Assembly (NCBI GenBank): GCA_003952965.2
Contig: CM025856.1
Coordinates: 18,371,218 to 18,435,217 of the forward strand
Direction: 5' to 3'
DNA: 64,000 bases
DNA from: Morella rubra
Lineage: Eukaryota; Streptophyta; Magnoliopsida; Fagales; Myricaceae
Position numbers and translations under genes: made by a program. Positions 1-24,775 of the stretch are shown one piece after another; position 1 is the stretch's first letter, and every line of letters begins with the position of its first letter. The notes under the pieces were generated by a model. The model saw only the letters and a program-made list of their open reading frames with translations, was not told the DNA's origin and did not search any database.

Positions 1-831
1 CCTTAGACCTGAGAGGTTTATATGGAATTGTTTGTTATATTTGTGCTTTGACCGAGTCATTTGGTGATGATCTTTATAGGTCAAATATTCCAGACAAAGT
101 TGGGTCTTGTATATAATAAATAGTTTTGTATAAATGCTCAATAAGGAATCCACCAGTCTCTTAACGAGATAGTATATTCATTAAATCTGTATGGGGTTGA
201 ACTTTAGAAAATCATTGGCCAGTGTAATTAATAAATTATTTTGGAAAAAATTTGGGAGTTCAACAAATTACAGATTGGAATTAAGAATTATATGAGCTAG
301 GGATTTAATCGATGATATTATTCTGATCCTATTAGCTCATGTGGAATATAATATGGTGGAAGGATAAATAAGTTAATATTGTTAGCAAAATGGATTTCAC
401 AAATCAATCTCATTTCTCGGGGGTCAATTGTGATATGTTAATGGACATGATCACAATTAGTAGAAGCCTAAAATTCGAAATATAAGAATATAAGGGAATT
501 AATGGAAAAGAGTTTTCCATGTGATCCTATGGCCGAGATCTGAGATCCCTAACGATCTCACGCATATCACAACTAGGGTTCAAAAAAAGACTATAAGATA
601 GCTTTATCAAAACAGTTGGCCATTAGGACTTTAAGAAATCCTATGACGGTTGTGAGGCTTGGAAAGGAAGGAGGCAGAACAATTGGGCTGCTAAGGTTAT
701 GAGATCTAACAAATTTTTAGGTGGTGAGCTAAACAAGATCTGAAGAATTCGAAAACAATTCAGAGACAAGATTTCCTTGAAGATCGAAGATCGAAGAAAA
801 TCTGTAAGAATTATTCCGTAGACAAACTTTC
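1..831. other. AT-rich stretch with no recognised gene
   Basis: No open frame of useful length and no recognised protein similarity. The right edge meets the PDS exon copy. The sequence looks like decayed repeat DNA, but I cannot name a family. Confidence 0.5.
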
Positions 832-1116
<285 letters not shown>

Positions 1117-1120
1117 TTAG

Positions 1121-2540
1121 CTTTAGGTGACAAAATTTTGGGTGTCAAACCAAATTTTGTCACCTAAAGTGGTCTTTCCATGACAAAACATTAATTTCGT
1201 CACCCAAAATCATCCAGGAACACCAAAACTGTTTGGACAGGTCCTAAAACCGTTCGGACACATTTCTGGTGTGACAACATACACCTCGTCGCGAATGAGT
1301 GACGATAAAAATAGTCACAAATACTTAAAACCGTTTGGACCAATAATCAAACCGTTCAGACTCTTTGCTGGGTGACAAATTCCAAATCACGTAACTGAGT
1401 GACGATTAGAATTGTCACAATTTTACAATACCGTCTGGACGCATTTTTACAACGTCCGCACCGACATTACCTAACAAATAATAATCATCAGCATATAGTG
1501 ACAAATTAAAAATCGTCATGAACACTCAATCATGTCCGACGTAAACATGAGCTTTCCAACGCAAAAAAAATAAAACCGTCCGGATGCTAAAACATGTCCG
1601 CATAGGTATGAATGCTTCTTCAGCGAATTGTGTGGTTCCACGTTGCAAAACTTTAGGCGTGATGTGAAACCGTCCGGACCCACATATACCGTCCGGACGC
1701 TTTAAGTTGTAGAAGATTTTTGAATCGGCATATTTAATGACGTTGATTTTGATTGGGCCACGTGTGAATGTAAAAATTGAGATGCGTCTGAATGCCTATG
1801 AATACGTTCGCACGCCTTCTTATAACATTAAAATGGCCAGACTTTGTCAAAATCACATTTCATTCTCTCCACTCAAATTTTCTCTTAAACGTTTTCACTA
1901 TCGTTCGAGATTTATTTCGAGATCTCTCAAACAACTTCAGGTAAGAACCTTCTTCATGAGTTTGGTTTTCAATTTCATACATTTCAATTTAATACTTTTG
2001 AATTTTATTGGGTTCTTTGTGTTCATCTACACTTTTTGGTTTGTGTTCATCGAATACCATTGAGACGATTGTTATAGTCGTCTGAATGTGTTTATATCGT
2101 CCGATGTGCACGTTCGGACACCTTCTAAATGTAAACGTCATCGTTTGAACGAATGGTTTGTGCTAATGTTCGGACGGTTTTTGCTAGGTTGACCATGGAT
2201 CGCTCCAGAGAAGTATCACCAATGTCGGGGGACAAACAGAGCAACCAGCTTGGGCGAACGCTTTTTTAGTGGAGCTGAGGGAGAGTATTCAGGCGATAGT
2301 GGAGCCAATGCATTCGTTGTGCATGGAGCTCTAATGCTGCTTGACTGTTGGAGAACAAATATGCTCTAATGGATAAGGCTCTGACGGAGGAGTTGAATAT
2401 TATGCGGATGGAATTGTTCTCTGTGAGAGAACAGGTGTCTCAGTCTGTCCATACTGTTCCGATACAGTTCCAGACAATTATCAGTCGGGTGGATAATATG
2501 AAGAATAAATTTGCTCTAATGGAAGGTATCGGATGAACTA
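1121..2540 (+). mobile_element. DNA transposon remnant with subterminal repeats (CACTA-like)
   Basis: The block opens with an inverted repeat (arms 1121-1142 and 1150-1169, core TTTAGGTGACAAAATTT). It then carries many scattered copies of an ACCGTYYGGAC motif, for example near 1249, 1329, 1347, 1431, 1573, 1667 and 1689, with looser copies near 2100 and 2170. Dense short subterminal repeats are a known trait of CACTA (En/Spm) elements. A gene-like structure follows: a donor CAG|GTAAGA near 1938, an acceptor TTGCTAG near 2187, an ATG near 2195, then a broken frame and a 62-residue coiled-coil-like piece at 2348-2536. I see neither a CACTA terminus nor a transposase, so the family call is tentative. 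Confidence 0.45.
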
Positions 2541-3090
2541 ATTTTTTCAAGTGTTGAAAGATTATGGACTAAAAATTAGACCCATTAAGTTTCTAGACAA
2601 AAATGAAAAAGGGCAAAAACCTAGTGACTAGAAAGCAAATTTCCCTCCATTTTATTTCAATCGACAAACAACAACCTCGAGTAAAACGTTTCTTAGCATC
2701 TAGAGGCATTTCAGAAATTTCAATACGAGGGAAAAGAGTTATAGAATGAAAGGAAGAATTAGGAAGAATTAGAGATGAATGAGGGAGGAAGAACAGTAGA
2801 GCAAAATTGCTGAAGGAATCTCTGTATTTTCTTTTCTTAACGGAACAATGAATCTGTACAGTGTAATACATATCGAAAAGCAAAAAGAATAACGAAGGGT
2901 AAAAAAGACCGCGACCACGACCACGATACACTTTACACGTCACCAATTCTATAACAGAAATTGGTTATGCTAGCTGTCGCACTGTCCGGCGATGTCTTAG
3001 GCGCACTAGAGCTAAGAGAGCTGGAATCTTCGTTCCGTAATATAATGAGTTGTTTTCAGCTGCACTTCTTAGTTCCCAGAGTTCGTAAGG
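2541..3090. other. Non-coding stretch, nothing recognised
   Basis: A 117-residue minus-strand frame at 2593-2946 is basic and hydrophobic in patches, with no domain I recognise and no splice context. It is treated as chance. Confidence 0.4.
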
Positions 3091-4092
3091 GCAGTTATCC
3101 ATCTGCAAAACTTTTTGCGTCCCCCAACATGAGGACTAAGTAGTACGTATTAAATTAAGTTGTAGCATAAATTTATAAACGTATTAAGAAAATCTTTGAA
3201 AAAAAATTGCAATGGTTAAATAATATTATATACATAGAAAATCGTGAGACGCACTTTGATCAAATTTGAAGTAAAAAATGAATATATGACTTTAGCATGA
3301 TCAGCCGTCGGAAGTGCGTACTGCGAAATCGTCTGCCGGCCTTTTACATGGAGATCGGTCACTTTCGAAGTAGTTAAGTAGTCCCTTATATAAGTAACTT
3401 TTATTTTTCTTTTGGTACCTTTTTTGTTCGTCTTGAAATGTCTGCGAGTAACTAGTGACAGGAGACTCCAGAAGTAAAGATGCAAGTCTTCTCTAATACA
3501 GGCCTAGCGAGCCATGTATCTACGAAAAAGCTTTCCTCCGAGGACAAAACCTACTACTAATGAAGCCAAATACTTTTATTTGTCTTGGCACGCACAAGCT
3601 AGTTAATTAGTAGCATTAATTGCCACTTATCTTAAAGATTAAAGTTTAATTGGAAGAAGTGAATTTAATCATTTAATTTGTAATGCTTACCCGTGACAAA
3701 ATGATTTTGTTTAAATTGGTAGCTAGGCTAACACATAAAATATTTAAATTTTTAATTAAGAAGAGTTTAAATGTGGAGTAGGTAAACCCTTGGACTTGTG
3801 GATATCATGTTAAGTCACTATTTATTTGAAATTTAAACTAGGGATCATAAATTCAATTTACACCTTCTAAGGGTCTAAAATTAATTTCTTAATATCTAAA
3901 ATTACAATTTTATCCTCGTTAAATTGATTGAAACGTAAAAACAATAATAAATCACTGTAAAAAGTGTATTATCAAGAGTTATATTTAACAATTTCATTTA
4001 TACTTGTTTCGAGCACACACCCTCACGTGAGGTCTTTGTGAGGGTAGGAAAAGCAAAGATATTTGAGATATTTTCGTAAACAGACCGCAGAC
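3091..4092 (-). pseudogene. Old, decayed duplicate of the PDS 3' end (exons 13-14)
   Basis: Three short blocks match the intact PDS gene in the same strand and order. 3091-3150 matches both flanks of exon 14 (the 3' UTR side at about 5825-5848 and the intron side at about 5915-5945), with the exon itself deleted between them. 3525-3585 matches the 3' half of exon 13, including the identical 17-mer TGAAGCCAAATACTTTT. 4066-4092 matches the 5' edge of exon 13 (TAAACAGACC). Some 480 bases of unrelated AT-rich DNA separate the two exon-13 pieces. Divergence is far greater than in the exon-12 copy at 832-1106, so this is an older event. Confidence 0.6.
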
Positions 4093-4341
4093 TCGCAGAA
4101 TCCACGCCTAACCTCTGCCTTTAATTTCCATGCACATTCAGTGGAAACTTTCGACGTAGTCGAGTCAATTCAATACTTACTTTTAATGTATTCCCTTTTC
4201 TTCAATATTGGCGGACCGGCGATGTGCAGTGACAGAAGAATACTCCAAAAGTGGAGTCTTCCACTGACGTATTTTCCAAGCAGAAACACAGAATTAACCA
4301 TCTAAGAGACGGATCCTTTCACCAATATGTATGATGTGTCC

Positions 4342-4348
4342 TATAAAT
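4342..4348 (+). promoter_or_regulatory. Putative TATA box of the small peptide gene
   Basis: TATAAAT lies 85 bases upstream of the ATG at 4433, a normal plant TATA-to-start distance if transcription starts near 4375. Confidence 0.5.
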
Positions 4349-4432
4349 TATGTCATTCGCGTGCCAGTGCAGACTGTATCTCCAGCTAGCACTTTTAGTA
4401 AGCTAAGAGACGAAGAGTTTGAGCTGAGCAAG

Positions 4433-4830
4433 ATGGTTCAGAAGGCCTCTGTTATCCTCTTTATTGTCCTGCTGGTTTGGGTTGAATGGGCTCCACTAGA
4501 AGCTACAGCAAGGATATTGCCCTCCAGTTAGTGCCGTTTATTTGTTCTTTCTTTCTTCGCAGAGTGTTTGGTTTCAGTTACCACACATGTTTTAAACTCG
4601 TTACTCTACTTTCTAAATCAGGGAATAGCTGTTTGTTTTCGACACAAACGAGTAATAGTTTATTTCCCCTGCATGCAGTTGATAGCTCTACTTTATTGGT
4701 TGTTGCAGAAGTACAAAGGAGAAACCAAATAGAACTGGACAGGAACACTGGCTGTCATGGTTCGCCACATGCCGGCCATGGTATACCAAAGTGTCCACCT
4801 GGCGGTTGGCCTCCAGGCAGTCGAGGTTGA
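4433..4830 (+). CDS. Predicted small secreted peptide precursor, two exons
   Basis: Exon 1 is 4433-4526, the intron 4527-4678 (GTTAGT...TGCATGCAG, 152 bases) and exon 2 is 4679-4830 ending in TGA. The splice keeps phase 1 and gives a precursor of about 81 residues. It starts with MVQKASVILFIVLLVWVEW, a strong hydrophobic signal peptide with likely cleavage near LEATA. A short charged middle segment follows (AEVQRRNQIELDRN). The tail is rich in Gly, Pro and His with two cysteines (GCHGSPHAGHGIPKC, then PPGGWPPGSRG). This layout, with a signal peptide, variable middle and Pro/Gly-rich C-terminus, is typical of plant secreted signalling or antimicrobial peptide precursors. I do not recognise the family, and it is not an obvious CLE, CEP, IDA, RALF, PSK or GASA member. 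A TATA box at 4342 supports transcription. No transcript evidence is available here. Confidence 0.6.
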
Positions 4831-5170
4831 AGGTGGACGCATAGCAGCAGGTCGGTGACAGTTGGTAAAGACCGCTGCTAAACTGAACGCAAGGTTAATA
4901 ACAACGGTACTGTAGTGGTTTGGTAGTTTTCAAGCTACGATTATTACTGCGGCTAGAATATTAAAAGGTCGATTTTGTTGTGACGAGCCACCTCGCTGTC
5001 ATTTTTTTTTTTGTTTTTTTGTAATCTTGTCATCCTTTTTCGCTGTCGTTTGGTTTTGGGTACACTGTTTCCTTCCATCACTAAGCTATGGCGGTGTGGT
5101 TTGCTCTTTTTTTTCTTTTTTTTTTGTCTGGCTTCTCTAAGAATGTTGTGTTGTATTTATGGTCGCTTAA

Positions 5171-5185
5171 GGGGGGGGGGGGGGG
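5171..5185. repeat. Poly(G) homopolymer, 15 bases
   Basis: An uninterrupted run of G, one of at least eight long G or C runs in this AT-rich window. Confidence 0.9.
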
Positions 5186-5282
5186 TTGTGGACTGTGTCC
5201 TTACTGTCCGACCACTGAAGTTTGGTCAAGATTTGGGATGTTATAATATTATACATGTGTTGTTTGTATCATACATGGGTGT

Positions 5283-5469
5283 GTTTGAGTGTTAAAATTT
5301 TGGGGATGTTAAAATTTTAAGGTATTGGGTTTAGTAAAAAAGTGAAAAAAAGGTAATTTTTTATATTTTTTTATAGTAAAAAGTAATGATTTGATGGAGA
5401 GAGAGAGATTATATTGTAATTTTTTATTGTGTTAAAATCTTAGGAAATGTAAAATTTTAGGTGTCAAAC
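5283..5469. repeat. MITE-like element, AAAATTTTA family
   Basis: About 187 AT-rich bases bounded by inverted ends: GTTTGAGTGTTAAAATTTT on the left and, reversed, GTTTGACACCTAAAATTTT on the right. There is no coding capacity. Relatives occur at 21906, 45251 and 62574. Confidence 0.55.
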
Positions 5470-5848
5470 GGACCCATAGTCCTTTCCTCAATCTGGTCTT
5501 CCAGTCCAACTCCATAATCTTTCAAGTACCCTTTTAGCAGGCTAATCTATATTCCACAATTTTTTTTTCTCTTTTCCATTGAAAAGCAACTTCCAACAAT
5601 CGCTTATTTACGTGGATTTTCTTCTCGATATATTTCTTAAAACAAATTATGTACACTTGTAATCACAAAAAGTAAAAAGAATAAACAGCTCCTGTGCCCA
5701 GAAATGTTCCGTGTAGAGCTGCTATCAATATGTCCTCAGGAATGGTCCTCAGATAACGAAATGATATCTTTGTTGATAAATCCTCGATCCTTTTTGAATG
5801 GTCCTCAGGAACCATGGGAAAATTTACCTCCATTTGCAAAGCTTTTTG

Positions 5849-20391
<14,543 letters not shown>

Positions 20392-21155
20392 TTCACCAAA
20401 TCCAAACTCAAAATTAGTTTCTTGCGCAAAATTTAACAACAATAGTTTCCGAGTTCAATAGCGTGGAACCCTGCAAAATAACCAAAAAATGGTATTGAAA
20501 TTTACGCAAATACTGAATTCAATTTGTCTATTATACCGAGGAAGGAAACCCATTATCATTGTTATGTATGTCCGGCGCTATTGTTACGAAATTTCAGAAG
20601 GCTCTTGTCAACCTAGCTAAAAACAGCTCAAGATCAACGCGGAACTTCTGTCACCAAAAGCATGCAGAGGGCATTGAAATGCTCACGTAGCATATCTCAC
20701 CAAACAAAATCTCGCAAAAAAATTGGAATTTATCCATCTTCCACAAGTATTTGGGCGGAGTTTTGAAAAAGTAGTACCGTTGTTTCGCCAAGCTCAAAAT
20801 TAAAGCTAATTGGGCTTATGGAAGCAAGAAATCAGATAAGGAATCCCTCTGGCCCCTGGGTATCACACAAGACCAAAAGAAGCAGGACTCTACCAACCCT
20901 TCAGTTAACGAAGAATAGCAACGAAGATTTCTGTGAGTTTCATTTACCTTCAACAAACGCCTACTCCAGGTCCAATTCCTATGAGACTCAGGGAGAGTCG
21001 TTTGAGAGAGGGGCGGAAGTTAGCGGTGGTTGTGGTGATAACTGATAAGAGTATGTTTATGCGTTAAAAGACAATGGTCCAGGTGGTGGAGTTTGTGCCG
21101 CGTCTTTTTCTTCCGCAGTGGGCTTGGTCGTGGCACATTATATACTATATAGATG
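20392..21155 (-). promoter_or_regulatory. PDS 5' UTR intron and core promoter region
   Basis: Upstream of the ATG there is an acceptor TTTTGCAG ending at 20471 and a matching donor TTGAAG|GTAAAT at 20948/20947, implying a 5' UTR intron of about 480 bases and a non-coding first exon from roughly 21110 to 20948. A TATA-like stretch (CTATATAGTATATAAT, minus strand) lies at 21137-21152. The first-exon limit is inferred. Confidence 0.55.
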
Positions 21156-21630
21156 TTCGGTGTGGATTCACACGTCAATATATAAAAATAAAATTCACAA
21201 CAAATATCTAATATTCAAACATCTCAAAAACTTAACCGAGATTTTAATACTTTTTCACACAAATTTTAAAAACTTTTCACATAAATTTCAATATATTTAA
21301 AAAAAAAAATCAATTAAATTTTTATTTCTATACTTTTTTACTAAATTTTAATAATTTTTTATTTATAATTATTTTGTTAAGGAACATAATAGTAAATAGA
21401 GATTATTAAATACGGAAAATAGCACTTGGTAACATGTGTAACGATCAACCGTAGTTTTTTTTTTTTTTTTGTTAAACCACAAATATTATATATGAAGCAA
21501 ACGAGATAACCACACGCTTCTAACAACTTTGAAGAACCATATATAATAATGGGATTAACAAAATAGTAGTTACGCACGTAACATGTATAACGATCAACCG
21601 TTTGGTATATGGGCAAGTGAAGAGTAGAGG

Positions 21631-21885
21631 AGTATAGAAGTGGCTCTTAGCAAGGATTACAAGAACATCATTGTTGAGGGAGATTCAAAGTCGGTCGTAA
21701 AAGCAATTCAAAAGTTCCCTTAACAGAAGGAATGGAAGATACAGCCGACTGTAACCGAGATTCACAAGCTCTTCCAACAGATGCAAAAATGGAAGGCAAT
21801 TCATGTCCAAAAAAGTGCGAATATGACAGCGCACCAGTTAACTTGTGGGCCTCTGCTGAGTTTATCTCAAGAGGCTACTCCCGTG
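21631..21885 (+). pseudogene. RNase H-like fragment (retroelement C-terminal domain type)
   Basis: One frame reads ALSKDYKNIIVEGDSKSVVK, an in-frame stop shortly after, then TVTEIHKLFQQMQKW and VQKSANMTAHQLT. EGDS and the AN..AH pair are the familiar landmarks of the plant RNase H-like domain found in LINE ORF2 tails and related genes. It has no start context and no upstream reverse transcriptase, so it is a fragment. It lies about 500 bases upstream of the inferred PDS promoter. Confidence 0.7.
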
Positions 21886-21905
21886 CTTTTGAGCGTTATC
21901 TTACA

Positions 21906-22316
21906 GCCTGTTTGTTTTCAAAATTTTAGCTAAAATTTTACTTTAACCAAAAACACTTCAAAATTTTACTTTTACTTTTATTTTTACTCACACATTCACA
22001 ATTCTAATACTACCTCTTTTTAACACCAACATAAAAATTTTACTAAAATTTTAAAGCTAAATGCGCTATTAATCTTATCTGGACTAAATCCTTATCATGT
22101 GTTATTGCATTATGTATGAAAGGCCGGGTGTTTTGAATTAAAAAAAAAAAATACGTGAAGAGTAGCTCGTGTGAACACTTTTATTTTTATCACACATTCA
22201 CCAATTCCAATACCACCTCTTTTTTAACACCAAATAAAAATTTTTACTAAAATTTTAAAGCCAAACGTACTATTAATCTCATCTGGACTAAACCCTTATC
22301 ACGTATTATTACATTA
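21906..22316. repeat. MITE-like DNA with internal direct duplication
   Basis: 21906-22066 has inverted AAAATTTTA-type ends (GCCTGTTTGTTTTCAAAATT on the left, TAAAATTTTAAAGCTAAATG on the right). A segment of about 135 bases (21975-22112) is repeated with minor changes at 22181-22316, separated by a stretch with a short poly(A) run. Confidence 0.6.
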
Positions 22317-22727
22317 TCTGGACACTTCTATTTCTCACATCTCCCACCTGCATACAGTGGGCATAAACCAATGATACATATCACAATGCCTATTCAACAT
22401 CGTTCATATTAGCAAATAGACTATGTAACCATTTGGTGCATCTACAGAAAATGTAGAAGATTAGCGTAGCAATATCCCTGATTGTTATGTGCTATACCCT
22501 GATTGTTATGTGCTATACTCATTTGAACATATCTGGTTAAACTTTTCTCATCGTTCTTGAGTTTAAATACTTAGAACCGTACCGGACCTACTCAGTTATG
22601 TCACTACTCCTATGTAGTGCCATAACTTGCCACCAGTTCAAACGAATTAAGCAGGTTTTTATATGCACTGTCCAAAGCTTTCTCAACCATTTCACCTGTT
22701 AGCTTCTTACTCATTGAGGAAATTCTA

Positions 22728-22937
22728 TTATGCAACATCTAAGAATTTATCGACTGCTTCCAGGATCTGCTCCTCGTGAACGTCAGATATGAAGGAGTAC
22801 GCTGGTTTACAATTTTTTGGATCTGCAAAAGAGAAGTGGCACTCTTTTGGTTGTGGTATTACTGGTGGAGATTGCTCTAAGGTCAGAGTTCTTGAATTGG
22901 GAGTTTTATAAAGGAGTGGAAAATGTTTGGAAATCAA
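22728..22937 (-). other. Unrecognised 69-residue open frame, possible terminal exon fragment
   Basis: The frame has a non-random look (SPPVIPQPKECHFSFADPKN, then AYSFISDVHEEQILEAVDKF) and ends in TAA. It could be the last exon of a lost or pseudogenised gene between PDS and the coatomer gene. I do not recognise the family and found no convincing partner exon upstream. Confidence 0.3.
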
Positions 22938-24775
22938 AATACGGAATGGATGTAGAGAAATCTACCAATAACAAAATTGCTACTCTATGCAACAGAGTTC
23001 GGAATCGGACGAGAAGTAGTGAATTCCTATACGCCCATACCCCGAACACAGCTATACTATACTGCGACGATGGCTCCAAAACCTAAAGAACAAGATATTG
23101 GAGCTAGAAAAAGATGCGTTATTGAACTTGTTTTGTTGAATCTTTTTGATATCAATGAGAAGCCGATTTTCTTACTCTTTTTGGGTCAGTGAATCGGCTG
23201 AACGATTATGGGAACACGCGGCAGGAAGGCCAATTTGAGGTTCTGCCGATGTGGCCCAGATGATTTAATAGCCAGTGTACAAAGTTGTAAATCCTTTGGA
23301 CGATATTCGGATGGGGGTCACCTTGATTCACAGTTTTTGCTCAACTCAACAATGACTCCTCCCTTGCTTCTTAAAAGCTAATTTAAATGCATTTCATTCT
23401 CTTGGATTTCTCTGATAAATGGGGGAAGCTCAATGCAGAGGCTTCCCTTCAAAAATACGTTTCTCTGAGAGAATGATGCGATTTCCGCATTCGTGCAAAT
23501 TATGGGGGCTTCTGCTTTAGACCCAATGAGGTTTTTCGAGTTTAGAGCTGTTAGTGCAGATTTCTCAGATCTATTCAGTCATTCATTTTATGTAATATGC
23601 AATGGAAGGGAGTAAAAGCTTCTTGTTGATGGTCTTTAGTTATCTCATTTTCAGGATAAAACAGCAGTTGGTCTTTGAAACTTGTTAGACAAATTTCCTC
23701 CCCAAGTCTACAGAACTCTTTATAGCAGTTATTCAATAAAAAGCTACAGATATTCAAAAACCTTCTCATCAAGCAAAATATATTGGTTCTTTTTCACTAC
23801 CATCCTTTACTGAAGCTACAAGCATGAAGGGCCGTGGCTGGAGGGTGAAAAGGATTTAGCTAATTCGTATTTTCGTTCCCAAAAATAATGGAAAGTAGCA
23901 GATCTTTACAGAAAAAAATATAGAGACAAAGCACATGTTATCTCAAATCAAGATTCTCTCCAATTTACTGCCCAAATTATATCATTGAATTGAATAGTCC
24001 TATTCGAAGAGATAAAGACACTGTGACGACCCTCTTAATATTTAATGTTGTCTATATTAATCATCAAGCAATATGAACCCTAGAGTATTCGATGCATGTT
24101 GCGCATTCTCTCTTCAAATTGGACCATATAATCCGACAACAAATTAGAAAAATCTTAATCCCGTTATCTCACAAAACCTTCAAAGACTGATGGTAATCTA
24201 TGCAAAAGATCAAAGCCGGGCCTTGGGAGGTACCTGTCTGGCTAATCGTCCAGTGTTTCCAATGCTTGATCACGTGTCTTTGCAGAATATGGACGTGGTT
24301 TAAAATTACTACCAGTTATCAACACCCAAGGAACTGACATAGTAACAGAAGAGTAGCCAAGTAGAAGCTCGTGTATATAGTAACAAACTTATGTAAAAGT
24401 TTTACAACATCGATGGATAAACCTTAAAGCTACGAAGTAGCTACAATTGGATTTTATGGAATCAGATTATTTGTAGGAAAAATCTTTTCTAGATACAAGT
24501 CAAAAAAATGAGAGTCAAAGGAATACAAAAATTGTTGCAGCAACCTCTTAGAATATTGACATAGCTCCAAAATGAATCAAAATGATGCGAAGAAAACAAA
24601 CGGCCATGCGTAATTTCACTCTACCTTGGGAACAAAACCTACACGAACCACAGTTAGAAGTATCAAATCAGCGTTTTGTTTAATGTTACGAGAGAAAATG
24701 GACAAAATTTTGCATTCTTAGAAGACTAAATGCAATACCAGTATCGTCGCGGAACAGCAAAGCTAATGTTGACAA
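22938..24775. other. Intergenic DNA and coatomer 3' UTR
   Basis: The right end should contain the 3' UTR of the coatomer gene, which stops at 24776. Short frames here lack any recognisable domain. A 21-base direct repeat (CCCTGATTGTTATGTGCTAT core) lies just to the left near 22472-22513. Confidence 0.45.

Noticed and set aside
2593-2946. 117-residue minus-strand frame
   Set aside because: Low-complexity hydrophobic and basic composition, with no splice or promoter context and no recognised domain.
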